The notes under the pieces are model-generated. The model was not told the DNA's origin, ran no database searches, and was given only the letters and a program-made list of their open reading frames with translations. From Plasmodiophora brassicae (lineage: Eukaryota > Endomyxa: Phytomyxea > Phytomyxea > Plasmodiophorida): a stretch of 64,000 nt of DNA. This document shows positions 42,937 to 53,196 of this stretch, piece after piece (position 1 is the first letter of the stretch; each line of letters begins with the position of its first letter). The stretch is taken from the NCBI GenBank assembly GCA_036867785.1, contig CP145422.1, positions 930,001 to 994,000 on the forward strand, written 5' to 3'. The translations under genes were made by a program, and so were the position numbers.

Positions 42937-43075
42937 GATAGCTAAATGGTTGCGTAAGCGTACAGGTACTGCTGTCGACCTATACAGGGGTGTTTGATAT
43001 TGTCGTAGTACTCACCAGTACGTTCTAGGGAATCGCACCCAGAAGCGTGGTAGAATTATGTGTTTTAGGGGTCAC

Positions 43076-43775
43076 TCGCCTTTCAGGGTTCGAGTGGGCG
43101 GCATCTGGGCGCTGTCCCGTACTACTGACGGCGGCTGGGACAGCATAACGCGACTAAAGCTGGTAAGCGCGCTAGCCGTATACCTGCCCCTGACCAGCAC
43201 ACGACCCAGCCGACCGTGTGTACGTACAGGAATGAGGTTGCGCCAATCGGTAGAAACGCGACGAATACGATCATATATATGGACAGACACAAGATCCACC
43301 GGTTCAGTCGGCTCAGAACATTGGCATAATATGGCTTGTCCCGATCCCTGGAGTAGAAGTCAAAGGGATCCGACACAGTGTACCCGTTCGGCACGATGAC
43401 AATTAAGGCTACGGCGCCTTTCGCCTGTAGGCGGTAGTACATCCCGGATGCTGGACATTCAACCACGGCGGTCTCTGTCATGAGGAATAGGACGCGGCCC
43501 GAGCCCTCGTCAGCAATGACGGGCTCAGAATCGCAGAGCGCGTTGGCATCCCCGACCATGAATTCGGCAGTGACGTTGACACTATAAGTGCCCGAATCGG
43601 TGTTCTGTGGACTGAGGGACTTGTTAAAAGGGACGCTTCGCATCGGGATCCCGCCGATTGGAGAATCGGCCGGCTCTACAATGGCGAATCGCGGGCGCTG
43701 TCCACCGCCAGAAGCGATATGCATCTGTGCAGGGCGGCGCCAAAGCCTGGAGCAGTACATGCACGCCAATGCCAT
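43076..43775 (-). pseudogene. Array family copy 8, internally deleted
   Basis: The ectodomain is present (VEPADSPIGG, VNVTAEFMV, GSGRVLFLM, CPASGMYYRLQAKG, VSDPFDFYSRDRD), then the frame passes directly to SRLNRWILCLS, the start of TM6, so TM1 to TM5 (about 750 bases or more) are gone. After FLYVHTVGWVVCWSGAG the frame shifts; the expected ALTSFSRVMLSQPP continues in another frame. The signal-peptide region is also atypical (ALACMYCSRLWRR). A decayed gene, or at best a two-helix ectodomain protein. Confidence 0.75.
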
Positions 43776-44033
43776 GAGACAGAACGGTGCAGACTGGCTG
43801 ACCGAGTAGTACAGTGGGTTCGTCCTGAATATATTAGAGGTCCAGTAACACCTCGCGCGTGGCGGTTGGCCACATTCGGTACCAGAACATGAGCGGCGCC
43901 GATCATGAGGGCACCTAGTTCAACAAGGTATCGACCCGCAAGACCAGGTTAGCGTCTTGCTGCAGGCAAGGCGGGTAACAGCCAGCCGTGGTGATCTGAC
44001 TTGTTACATCTGCGGCTGGCGCGCGTCCCAATC

Positions 44034-45509
44034 TCACTGATCAGCCGTCGAAATCTGCAAAGGTCTATCATGCGCGCTTCCTCTTGGCGGTCGCGGCTGC
44101 GCTAGCATGACGCGACAGAGGCTGGTGAGAGCGCGAGCCGTTCCCGCTCCTGACCAGAACAGCACCCATCCGACCTGTGAGTACAGGAATGTGGTGGCAG
44201 CAATGGGCACGAAACAAACGAACGCGATCATGGACATAGATAAGCCCAATGTCCAGCGGTTCAGTCGCTGCAGGAGATGGTCCATACGGTCGTCCATCTG
44301 GAAGACGGCGTCCACGTTTCCCTGTACGCTCTGCCAGGCATGCTTCTGGAACGTGAGCGCCTGAACTAGGAATTGAATACCGACGGTCAACTGCATCAGC
44401 ATAATCAGCAGCGCAGTGAACAGGTTGATCAGTGGAATCTGGACGTAAAACGCGGCACACAGTGATGCCCCCGTGTCAAGAAGGACGGGGAGCACACAAA
44501 GCGTCACCTTGACAAGAGGGTTACGTTCCAGAAACTGACCGAACCACGAATCGCGTCCAGCCCCAGGCGTTCGCTTGACCACGTTCGACCAGAGGATCGC
44601 ACTGAGGACGTCGCAGGCAAATCCCCAGCCGGACAGTGCAGTGATGAAGAATTCCGTCATCTCGAACGGAACGAGGGCATTGCTCTGCCAGCCGCCAACG
44701 CCAATGAACGCGCACATGACGAAGGTGGCCATCAGCTCAATGACAAGGATTAGGTGGACGATGGAAAACTGCTTGCCGACGAACTTCCAGAAGCGCTGTC
44801 GTGTTTGCATAGTGGCCCTTGGGAACTGCCGAACGTAGTCCGCCTCGAAGTTCTGCAGGTGCTTGCGAAGGAAGACAACGGCGAGCAGGGAGGTGGCTCC
44901 GAAAATGATCGCTGGGATCCATCGCAGCGGTAGTTGGACGTACCACCGAGGGTAAAACCCATCCCAGTTGCTTCGATCCGGCTGAATGCTGACGACGATC
45001 CGCTCGTGTTGGGCCCTGTCCACCAGGTACTTTGTAAGCGAGGCACCGAACTGATCGGGCTCCTCCACGGCCACGAACAAGAGGTTGTTCGCGCTGGGAT
45101 CCGGCTGGTACCGGTTTCTGGAATAAAAGTTAAACGGGTCCGAGGCGTCGAAACCAGGCGGGCGCATGACGATCCAGGCGGTGGCCCCTTTCTGCTGCAG
45201 GAGGTTGAATGTCCACGACACGGGGCATCCGACCAGCGGGATCGACGCCACCAGCACGACACGTCCCCGAACCTCGTCTGGGATGTCGCTGACCGTACCG
45301 CAGACAGAGCCCGAGTGCAAGGCCATAATTTCGCCAGTGACGTTGACAAGGACGGGATCAGTACCTTGTGAGCCGAGGTGCTTGTTGTACGGGACGCTGC
45401 GCATCCGCACCCCAGCAAACGGCGAGTCGCCTGGCGCGACGATCACCATCGCGCTGTCCGCCGTCCACAGCACGCATGGCATATGCAGGACCAAGCCCAC
45501 GATTACCAT
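44034..45509 (-). CDS. Array family copy 9, seven-TM receptor-like protein
   Basis: Intronless; started at the ATG at 45509 (VIVGLVLHMPCVLWTADSA as signal peptide) it has 491 aa, while the frame stays open to 45584. Ectodomain: VAPGDSPFAG, HLGSQGTDP, GSVCG and VGCPVS cysteines, DEVRGRVVLV, LLQQKGATAWI, a changed PPGFDASDP. Then QPDRSNWDGFYPRWYVQLP and seven helices; TM3 FFITALSGWGFACDVLSAIL, TM7 FWSGAGTARALTSLCRVML; basic tail with QPRPPRGSAH. It is the last member before the second housekeeping block. Confidence 0.82.
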   Translation of the reverse strand: MVIVGLVLHMPCVLWTADSAMVIVAPGDSPFAGVRMRSVPYNKHLGSQGTDPVLVNVTGEIMALHSGSVCGTVSDIPDEVRGRVVLVASIPLVGCPVSWTFNLLQQKGATAWIVMRPPGFDASDPFNFYSRNRYQPDPSANNLLFVAVEEPDQFGASLTKYLVDRAQHERIVVSIQPDRSNWDGFYPRWYVQLPLRWIPAIIFGATSLLAVVFLRKHLQNFEADYVRQFPRATMQTRQRFWKFVGKQFSIVHLILVIELMATFVMCAFIGVGGWQSNALVPFEMTEFFITALSGWGFACDVLSAILWSNVVKRTPGAGRDSWFGQFLERNPLVKVTLCVLPVLLDTGASLCAAFYVQIPLINLFTALLIMLMQLTVGIQFLVQALTFQKHAWQSVQGNVDAVFQMDDRMDHLLQRLNRWTLGLSMSMIAFVCFVPIAATTFLYSQVGWVLFWSGAGTARALTSLCRVMLAQPRPPRGSAHDRPLQISTADQ

Positions 45510-45848
45510 TCCGTCAAGCGAGCACCTCCGTCCGACCTGTACCATGACATGCGACGCAGGAAATGGCGATGGTCGACCGTACACCCCATGCCATCATTCG
45601 CGCGTGCGCAAACTGGACCGCCCTGTGACTGGGCGACTGAGCTGATGATGCACAGGCGAACGCCCAAGGGAGTACGGGGCCGGATAGGTATAGCCATGGG
45701 GATCTGCGCGGCCGTTGCTGCTGCGCTGCACGGCGATCCCACGTCGGCAAAACAACGTCCTGCGCTGCCGGTTGCGTCACCCGTCCTGTCATCATCATCG
45801 GCCCCCGCCCACCCACCGCTGGATCCGCCTATTTTCGGAACGGCTGGG
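45510..45848. promoter_or_regulatory. Upstream region of array copy 9
   Basis: About 340 bases between the copy 9 start and the hAT-type element; no further feature seen. Confidence 0.35.
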
Positions 45849-46674
45849 TAGGGATGCTCATTTTGCGGTCCCGGTTACCGGTTAACTGGTTAACCGAGGA
45901 CCACGGTTAACCGGTTAAGCTCCAGAGCAGGACCGGTTAACCGCGGTTAACCGGCCTCCGGAGACCTTTGGGAGCCGCTCGCACTATATGAAGTGCGCAA
46001 CTGGCGCATTTCTGTGAGATTGACTGCGCATGTAAGGTTTGCGAGAGTCAGCCCACCCACCGCCCCCAGTCCTCGAGTCCCCGGCCCCCGACCCCTATCC
46101 AACGCCCCAGCCACCACTCCCCGACCCCGGGCCCCGCCACTCCCCAGTCGTCAAACACCAGCGCTTCGATCGTGTTGCCAGTGGAGGGCGCGGCCGCAGG
46201 CAGCTCTCGGGTCGCTCGCCGGCTCGGACGCTGTCACGTCCGGGCGGTCTGTGAGATTGACGAAGTTGACAGTTTCTTCATCCTCACTGCGAAACCTGAC
46301 TTGACATGTGATGATCCCATCGGATGGTGGAAGCACTACCGAACTCGGTTTCCTACTCTGTCGAAACATGCCAGGGACACCGTAATCGTGATGGGATCGT
46401 CCGTCCCATCAGAGTCCGCGTTCTCAGTATCTGGAAGCTACGTTCCTGCTAGCAGAGGTCGCATGTCCGATGAGAACTTGTCGGTCATGATGAAGCTGCG
46501 ATCATGGAGAAACGTATTCAGCAAGATGTAATACATTTCAGCAGGCGTTCCTGCGCCATTGGAAGAGCGACAATTTAGTCGGTTAACCGATGGTTAACCG
46601 GTCTTTTAACCGGTTAACCGGTTAAGCCCCAGGCCCGGACCGGTTAACCGCGGACCGGATCGTGGTCACCCCTA
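45849..46674 (+). mobile_element. hAT-type non-autonomous element with GGTTAACC subterminal repeats
   Basis: 826 bp. Ends TAGGGATG... and ...CACCCCTA form short inverted repeats; an 8-bp target duplication CGGCTGGG flanks it at 45841-45848 and 46675-46682, the length made by hAT transposases. Clusters of CCGGTTAACCGG-like palindromes sit inside both ends (45880-45960 and 46575-46655). In the middle, 46280-46520 on the plus strand still encodes the hAT C-terminal dimerisation region: DPIGWWKHYRTRFPTLSKHA, then SVPSESAFSVSGS and RMSDENLSVMM. It is an internal-deletion derivative of a once autonomous element. Confidence 0.82.
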
Positions 46675-46773
46675 CGGCTGGGTGGATCTGTATTACTGGC
46701 TGACTGGAGGATACGCGGGACGCTCGCCGGTCATTTTCGATGCAGAGATATTTGTGACCGGGCGCCGGGCGTG

Positions 46774-47682
46774 ATGGGCGATGGGCGTTCCGGGGCGCGC
46801 CGCCTCTGGGACGTCGCCGTCGGCGCGCTCGTCCTCGTCAGGCGGGTTGTCGTCATGCTGCCGCTCGGGCTGGTTCTCGGCATCGTCGCCATGGACTGGG
46901 TCACGTTCGTGTTCGGGTTCCAGCGCCTGCGGTTCGACGCGCACCCGATCGCGACCGTCGCTTGGGTCGCCGCCTTCACGACATGCGCGACCCTGACCGT
47001 CGTCTCGTATCTTCGGTGCGTGTTCACGTCGAACGCCGTCCGCGATCACCCGCCGCCGGCCCATTTCGACGGGGACGACTGCCCGCGCTGCGCCAAATGC
47101 AATGGCCTGAAACCGAATCGGACGCATCACTGTTCGATGTGCGGGCACTGCTGTTTGAAGATGGACCACCATTGCCCATGGATCGCGAATTGCGTCGGGC
47201 ACTACAACCAGAAATATTTCATCCTGTTTCTGATGTGGGCCTGCCTGGGTACGGCTTGCCCTGGCCTTGTACGATATGCTCGCTCATTTGCGCATTCTCT
47301 AGGCTGTATTGTATACATTGCGGGCGTCGGGACGGACGCCCTGAAAGTGTTTGAGGTACGGCAGAAGGAGAGCTTCGCGTTCGATGTCATGTCGTTGTTC
47401 GCCGTGCTGTCGTCGGTGGCGTTCGCGATCAGCCTGCTGGGGTTCGTGTCGTTCCACCTGCATTTGGTGCTGTCGAACCAGACGACGCTGGAGTTCGGGT
47501 TTATTCGTCGCGGCGAGAACGTGTTCGACCTCGGGCGCCGGCGAAATTTCGAATCCGTGTTCGGGTCCAGGCGGCTGCTCTGGCTACTGCCCGTCAACAC
47601 GCTGAAGGTCTCTGGCTGGGATTATCAGTTTCGAGCCGAGGAGAGCTATCCCATAAGCCCGGACGACTGCGACAATGTCTAA
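46774..47682 (+). CDS. DHHC-type protein S-acyltransferase (palmitoyltransferase)
   Basis: Transfers palmitate to cysteines of membrane proteins. ATG at 46774; two exons, 46774-47248 and 47303-47682, about 284 aa. The 54-nt intron keeps the frame open, so an unspliced reading is possible, but it has a GTAC donor, CTAG acceptor and the usual size, and its removal gives a cleaner TM3. Two TM helices precede the zinc-binding DHHC-CRD (CAKCNGLKPNRTHHCSMCGH, then CLKMDHHCPWIANCVGHYN with catalytic Cys), then two more helices, and the TTLE form of the TTxE motif after the last helix. Active near the Golgi or plasma membrane in relatives. The hAT-type element ends 100 bases upstream and may affect its promoter. 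Confidence 0.92.
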   Translation: MGDGRSGARRLWDVAVGALVLVRRVVVMLPLGLVLGIVAMDWVTFVFGFQRLRFDAHPIATVAWVAAFTTCATLTVVSYLRCVFTSNAVRDHPPPAHFDGDDCPRCAKCNGLKPNRTHHCSMCGHCCLKMDHHCPWIANCVGHYNQKYFILFLMWACLGTACPGLVRYARSFAHSLGCIVYIAGVGTDALKVFEVRQKESFAFDVMSLFAVLSSVAFAISLLGFVSFHLHLVLSNQTTLEFGFIRRGENVFDLGRRRNFESVFGSRRLLWLLPVNTLKVSGWDYQFRAEESYPISPDDCDNV

Positions 47683-47774
47683 CTGTATACCATAGCCGGA
47701 TTGGTAACGACGGTCTAGACGTATTCTTCGTTTTACATATACCGGGTCGTCGTGAAGAACGGATATCTCGACGT

Positions 47775-47939
47775 TCAACCTGACGGCACCTGGTCGGCAG
47801 GATCGTCGACCGCCTTGGTGACCTCTTTGCGCTGCCCGTCGTCGTCTTCGTCATCGATCTTGGCTCTCTTTCCGGCCAGGGAGTACGCGATGGCGAGCAG
47901 GACGCCGAACACCATCAGGAACCAGCGGAACGGACACAT
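47775..47939 (-). CDS. 54-aa single-pass membrane protein
   Basis: A short minus-strand frame with ATG at 47939 and TGA at 47775. It reads MCPFRWFLMVFGVLLAIAYS, one TM helix, then a basic turn (LAGKRAKI), an acidic run (DDEDDD) and a hydrophilic tail. Composition and codon use match neighbouring real genes, and the MCPxR-plus-helix start recalls small uncharacterised integral membrane proteins of plants and animals. It converges with the DHHC gene. Probably real; function unknown. Confidence 0.55.
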   Translation of the reverse strand: MCPFRWFLMVFGVLLAIAYSLAGKRAKIDDEDDDGQRKEVTKAVDDPADQVPSG

Positions 47940-48319
47940 TGGGCGTTAACGCTGCCGACTGTTTAGGCTCGTACCGCGTGATCCAAGATCGATCCAGCCG
48001 CATAGTGGCCGATGGTGCGTACCCGTGTCCTACGTATAGTAGGCGACCTTGGTGCACTATATTCCCAAATCCCAGCACCGGTGGAGCAATGGCACTACTG
48101 TCTCGATGTTCGTGTGTCATCCGCCGCCCGAACTAACTACCAGCTGCCCCCGGAAAGCAGATTCGTCCTCGAATGCCTCGCCTGTTCTCTAACAAACACA
48201 GGTTGGAATGCATTATCCCGGACGAGCTGAATGACAAGGAATAATTAATAGTTCGTGTATGTACAATTAAGTTCGATACATTGGCTTGCTGAATATACCT
48301 ACAGGTCGTACAGGACGTC
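47940..48319. other. Intergenic stretch without recognised features
   Basis: About 380 bases between two minus-strand genes, AT-richer near 48230-48290. No gene, RNA or repeat recognised; it must hold the promoter of the 54-aa gene and the 3' end of the methyltransferase. Confidence 0.4.
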
Positions 48320-48976
48320 CTAGCCTGGAAGGACCACGCTGTTGGCCGACGATGACGATCGGCGAAACTGGACAACGCGAATAAGCGTCTGCGGATCCGA
48401 CGTTATCGACTCGATAACGAATTGAGCGGATTGCATCGCGTCCACGAACGTTGATTCGGCGTCGGGATGTCGAACGCGATACGCGACGCAAACGGTCGTG
48501 GCGGGCCACCGAGCAAGGGCGCCAAGCGTTGCAAGCAGAGCGTCGTACTGCGCCGGATCGTAGAGCAGATCGCTGCCGACGATGAAATCAAACGGGTCGC
48601 GATGCGTCTCGAGGTTGGCGGCACCCCATTTGAGGATTGCGGTGGCCACCTTGTCAGCGACGCTGTTCCTAGCTAGGTTGTGCTGAAGGTTCCCCAGGAC
48701 GGTCTCGTCGCCGTCCGTCGCCGTGACCCTGGCGCCTCGCTGCGCGAGCTTGATGGATACCAGTCCGCACCCTGCACCGAGCTCCAGAATCGTCTTTCCA
48801 GCCACCGGCACCTCCGCCAGGTGCCGCGAGAGAACGGCGGCCGAGTCCCAGAGCACCGTCCCGGTACAGTTATCCCCGGACCCGATCAGGTCCTGTCGAA
48901 GGCGCACGCCATCGACGACTAGCTCCCGCAGCGCCTTGGTCGACACGATCTCGCCATCCGCGCTGGACTCGCCCAT
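48320..48976 (-). CDS. METTL21-like protein-lysine methyltransferase
   Basis: Seven-beta-strand SAM-dependent methyltransferase, 218 aa from the ATG at 48976; an in-frame extension to 49042 (22 residues, Arg-rich) could be a presequence or untranslated. Family marks: GTVLWDSAAVLSRHL before the core, motif I ILELGAGCGLVSI, acidic ATDGDE, and DFIVGSDLLYDPAQYD in the post-II position where METTL21-group enzymes carry DxxY. Relatives methylate lysines of chaperones, valosin-containing protein or elongation factors; the substrate cannot be told here. Divergent from the RFWD3-like gene across 300 bases, which likely contain both promoters. Confidence 0.82.
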   Translation of the reverse strand: MGESSADGEIVSTKALRELVVDGVRLRQDLIGSGDNCTGTVLWDSAAVLSRHLAEVPVAGKTILELGAGCGLVSIKLAQRGARVTATDGDETVLGNLQHNLARNSVADKVATAILKWGAANLETHRDPFDFIVGSDLLYDPAQYDALLATLGALARWPATTVCVAYRVRHPDAESTFVDAMQSAQFVIESITSDPQTLIRVVQFRRSSSSANSVVLPG

Positions 48977-49276
48977 ACCTATCCTGCTCGGCCAGGCTCG
49001 CACGTTGCTGCCGCGGACCACGCATCGCGAACGTGGATACATTAGGGCACATTGTCCTACATTGATGTGCCCATGACCGTACAGGTCCCCTGTCGGGTGA
49101 CGTGCAACACCATGATCGTGAAACCGAGCCTGTATTAGCGTAACGGAAGGTCCGACGCCCGCGACCCTTGCGGCTGATTTGGCGGGTCGTCACTCGTCGC
49201 CTGCCTGCCCGCCAGTGCGTTCGCGCGACAGCATCGCAGGGGCCGGCTTGGTCAGTCGTGGCGCGCTGGGGACGTG

Positions 49277-50836
49277 ATGTCCAAGAAGTCGGCGCCCGTT
49301 GTGGAATTCAGCTCCAGCGAGGGCGACCAGAATGATGACGACTTCGAGGAGGACAGGAAGGTGTTGCAGCGGAAGGCGAAGCAGGGGAAGAAACGGGGGC
49401 GACAGGACGGCGACGGCGATGACGCGCAGACGTGCGTGTGTGGCGCGCAATGGCACTCCAGCGGCCTGCATCGCATCTGCTGCCTGAAGTGCGGGCATCT
49501 GTTCGGGAAATCGTGCATTCTGAAATGGGTGGCCAGCAACCACAACTGCCCGATCTGCAAGAAACGCGCTGTCCCCGCTGACATCCGTCCCCTGTATGTT
49601 GTTGTTCTCTCCTCTCGTTCAGCCGCGCTGGTCAGGGCGGTCCTTACTAGCAACGCCCGCGCAGGTACACGTCCAAGTTCGCCGTCCAGGACAACAGTGA
49701 TCGGGAGGCGTTCAACGCGGCGATTGCGAAGGAAACCGCGCTTCGTCGCCAGGCAGACGCTGACCTTCAATGTGTTCGCGCCAGGTACGACCGCCTGCAG
49801 GCCCGGTTCAGGCATCTGCACGCCGTCCTGTCTCGTAACGCGACCGTATTCAAAGTCGCCGAAGCGGTTCCAGCGTGCAATGCGCGTTCGCTAACGTTCC
49901 ATGACGCCAGCCGGTCCGTCCTGTTCACGACGGGTGGCGCGTTCCACCGCGTCAGCCAGCTCGACAGCCAGCACTGCCGAAAGATTGACGCGGGCCATGC
50001 GGGGGACATTCGCAACCTGCAATGCTGCCCCGACCTGGGCAGCCTGAATGTCCTGTCTGCTGGCGTCGACAAACGGGTACGCGTGTCCAGCTTGCAATCC
50101 GAGTCGTCCATCCTCGGATACGAGGTCAACCAGGTAACCCATGCCATCCCTGCACACCAGGTCCTCGTCGTTGACGTTGAGTCAGGCGGCCTGGTCGTGC
50201 GCGTGGGTCTCGACGTTTGTCATCGTTGCCGGCACGGCGTCGGGGTCGATGTACGTGTTCGATATCAGGAAGTCCCGGGACGTGCTGGCACAGATCCAGT
50301 GCAGGGTGCCCGCTGGCCTGCAATCTCTCTGCGTCCTGCCGTCTGGGGATGCGCCTGACGTGTCGCTGCTGTACGCGGGCCCTGGCCATGCAGGCGTCGT
50401 GTCTGTGGATGCCGGTTGGTCCAACCCGAATTGGCACGACTTCGAGTTTGACGCACGACGATGCTGCTCTGCGTCGTACGACGCGGCCGCCGATCGAATA
50501 TCGCTCTCGATGAGGGGCGATGACGAAGTGGCGCATATCGTTGTGGATCGCGGCTCGGGCGATGTCGTGCACTGCGTTGCCGACGGGTATACGACCAGCG
50601 CCATGCTCGGGCGATCGTCGATCTTCACGGATGAATCGCTGGGTTCGTGCCTGGTGGTGTCCGGTGACGAGACATCACGTTCGCCCTGGGTCTGGTCCGC
50701 CAGTACAGGTCTGACGATCGCCAAGCTTCCCAGCCACACCTCCCGCGTTCTCGACGTGGCGTATTCTCGTTCTGCGGCCATGCTGGCAACGCTCAGCGAC
50801 GAGCAGTTGCTTCTGTTTAAACCAGCTCTTGGCTGA
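49277..50836 (+). CDS. RFWD3-like RING and WD40 E3 ubiquitin ligase
   Basis: Three exons, 49277-49593, 49665-50133 and 50186-50836, give 478 aa; introns 71 and 52 nt. An acidic/basic leader is followed by a RING of the RFWD3 type (CVCGAQWHSSGLHRICCLKC, GHLFGKSCILKW, then CPICKKRA and ADIRPLY), a short coiled coil (ALRRQADADLQCVRARYDRL) and WD40 blades such as AGDIRNLQCCPD, AAWSCAWVSTFVIVAG and MYVFDIR. RFWD3 ubiquitinates RPA and RAD51 at stalled forks in animals and plants. The protein is shorter than the human enzyme mainly at the N-terminus. It converges with the AP endonuclease gene (79 bases between stops). Confidence 0.8.
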
Positions 50837-50915
50837 TTACGGTCAGTTGCACAAGGTACATATATGAAGCGCCAGGAGCCGACCGTGCACGGAAGGGCGT
50901 TGGAACACTCGACGT

Positions 50916-52283
50916 TCATTGAGGGTCTGGTAATTGTTCCGCAGACGTCGATTCAGTGGTGGGCGATGGTGGCCGCAAACACATTTTCACAGGGCAGTGA
51001 TCGGAGCCCATGAAGCTGGACCATTTATCAGCTCCTCTCGATTCGCAGTAGATGAGGCGGTCACGAAGGGCCTCCGATACGAGGATCAAGTCGATCCTCA
51101 TCGACTTGTTCGCATACATGCCGGCGTCGTTTCCTCGCCATGTATGGCTCGGGTGCAGGGCATTGACGCCCACAGTCTGCAAACGTTTGCGTTAACCGCA
51201 ACGATAGCGAACGGCCAAGTTTAACGCAGCTGTTTACCTGCCTGTACCGGGGATGTGTTGCCACATAGGCATCGATGAGACGCCCGGCCGACATGATACG
51301 CCGCATCCGTTCTTGTTCGAGATCAGTGCAACCGGGCTACAGTTGAAACGAGTTGAAAACATCAGAACGCAGTGGGCGTATATGCTCGATTGAGTACCTG
51401 TTTCCTGGCTTTGAAGAAACCCATATGGCTCATGTCAAAATTCGATGGAGCGCAGTTCAAGTCACCCATCCAAATGAGGTTCCGCCCGCTGTTCGCCATC
51501 TGAACTCCTCATCGGTCAGGAACGAGGCCGCCAACGAGCGACGCGGCGCGAGTTACTTGTCGGACGAATTCCATAACGCGGTAGTCCCAAAGTTCGCGTC
51601 TCCTCAGGTGCTCCTCGCTGAGTCCATTGTTGGGCGCGTAGCAAGAGAAGACGGTAAGGTCGCGAAACGTCCCGATGAAGATGCGACCTTCAGAATCGTG
51701 CGGCTCCCGCTCCTGTTCAAAGTTGAACATGATCCTATCCGGTCGACATTCCCGTTTGATGAGCGTCAGCGTGCCACCCGTTCCTTTGTCGGCCAGGGAC
51801 CTACGGGACACGCGTCACGTTCGACATTCGAATATTGCAACAACTAGAGCATGGAGCATACCAGTAGTGCAGGTAAGGGCCTTCCTCGACCAGTCGCTTA
51901 ATCAGCGGTTGTACAGCATTCCGTTCTTTAGCCTTACCGATGGCATATCGCGATACGCACCCGCCTTGTTTCAAGGCGGGCAGCCGGGCCTGGAAACGCG
52001 ACTCAGTGCATCGCACTGCTGGGCATAGGTCTCCAGTTGCGCCTACCTCCTGAATAGACACCATATCAGGGTCTTCATCGAGTACGTACTGGATGATCGA
52101 CTCCAGTTGCTGTCTGGAAGCGCGTGCAAACAGCGAATTGCAATTATACGTAATGAACGACAGCGGATCGCGAACCGGGCCCACGTCATCGTCCGCCTTC
52201 GGCTTCTTCGCGGGCGGCGGCACGGCGACGACGCCGGCGGCGACCTGTTTCGGGCTGGGCACGACCTGGAAGAATCGCTTCAT
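50916..52283 (-). CDS. AP endonuclease (exonuclease III/APE family)
   Basis: Base-excision repair enzyme cutting DNA at abasic sites. Six exons on the minus strand: 52047-52283, 51862-51989, 51557-51800, 51398-51499, 51238-51336 and 50916-51176, giving 356 aa in one frame; introns 57-61 nt. N-terminal MKRFFQVVPSP and PPPAKKPKADDD (nuclear localisation). Catalytic marks: SFITYNCNSLFA, MVSIQE (metal Glu), HDSEGRIF, CYAPNNG (active Tyr region), WMGDLNCAPSNFD, RIDLILVSE and GSDHCPV (catalytic Asp-His). The residues after GDLN differ from animal APE1 (NVAHEEID). Length and the extended middle favour an APE-like nuclear enzyme; APE2 cannot be excluded. Confidence 0.87.
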
Positions 52284-52499
52284 TGTGCGGAGCGCCGACA
52301 CCGACCCGCACCCGAGCACCATCCAACGCCTTCCGCCAGCTGTTCTGCGACCTGCACCTATTTAGGTGTGCGCCTACAACAAGGCCCCGCCAACACGAAC
52401 GTGTCGCTAGTCGCTACATTGCCAAGATCGACACGAAGAGGCTACCACGTGGCGAGTGGACGAGTCTTGTTGCTCATCGACTGTCGTGTCGAGCGTGTT

Positions 52500-53196
52500 T
52501 TATTTCTTAGCGAACGAGATTGTCAGCGGGTTCACAGGGGTGAACTTGAACCCTTGCAGAGCCTCCATCGCCTGCCCGCTGGCGAACTCGTCCTCGAACT
52601 CGACGAATGCGATGCCGGGTTTCTGCGGGATTAGGCGCACCTCGCGATACCCGCGGTACTGTTCGAACAGGGCGGCGACGGCGCCCTCGGTGACGGTTGT
52701 GGGCAGGTTCTGCACAAACAGGATCGGGTTGGGTGGTTGCTTCAGGTCGGCGCCTGTGATGAGACGCGGAGTGCCATCAGCGGATTCTTCTCTCTCCCTT
52801 TCGGATGGGCCGACAGTGTGAGGCTTGCGGTTCTGAGGCACGAAGGTCCCATCGCGTTTCGCAATGTAGTCCGATTTGGTCTTGGCGAAATTCGCGCGGA
52901 TTGGCTTGCCGAACAATTCAAAGTTCTGCAGGTCGCGGTGCGCCTTGATTGCAGAATTGATTTCGTCGAAGAGGACGAACGCCTGGCCGCGCATCCTGGG
53001 CGTCTTCAGCGCCACGATATCAATAACGGATCCGAACTGGCCACACAACTCATACAGCGCCTTCTTCAGCTCTGCACGCCCGTCAGTAGCAGAACGATGA
53101 CGGGCAGGCGTAGACGAACGGCGGCGTACCCTTCTTCGAAATCTTCTCATTGAGGTTGTTCAGGTAGAGTGTGTGCCCGGGCTGGATCACCGACAT
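52500..53196 (-). CDS. U1A/U2B'' (SNF-type) spliceosomal RNA-binding protein
   Basis: Two exons, 53130-53196 and 52500-53071, with a 58-nt intron; 212 aa, close to single SNF proteins that serve both U1 and U2 snRNPs. RRM1: HTLYLNNLNEKISKK (RNP2), then ELKKALYELCGQFG, IVALKTPRMRGQAFVLF (RNP1) and PIRANFAKTKSDY. A charged linker follows, then RRM2: PNPILFVQNLP and GIAFVEFEDEFASGQAME. The first exon is short and only visible after splicing. It binds hairpins of U1 and/or U2 snRNA. A single gene for both roles is common in protists and insects, but another copy elsewhere cannot be ruled out. Confidence 0.92.

Noticed and set aside
45870-46660. GGTTAACC clusters as telomere-like repeats
   Set aside because: They lie inside both ends of a hAT derivative and are palindromic, not a tandem G-strand repeat.
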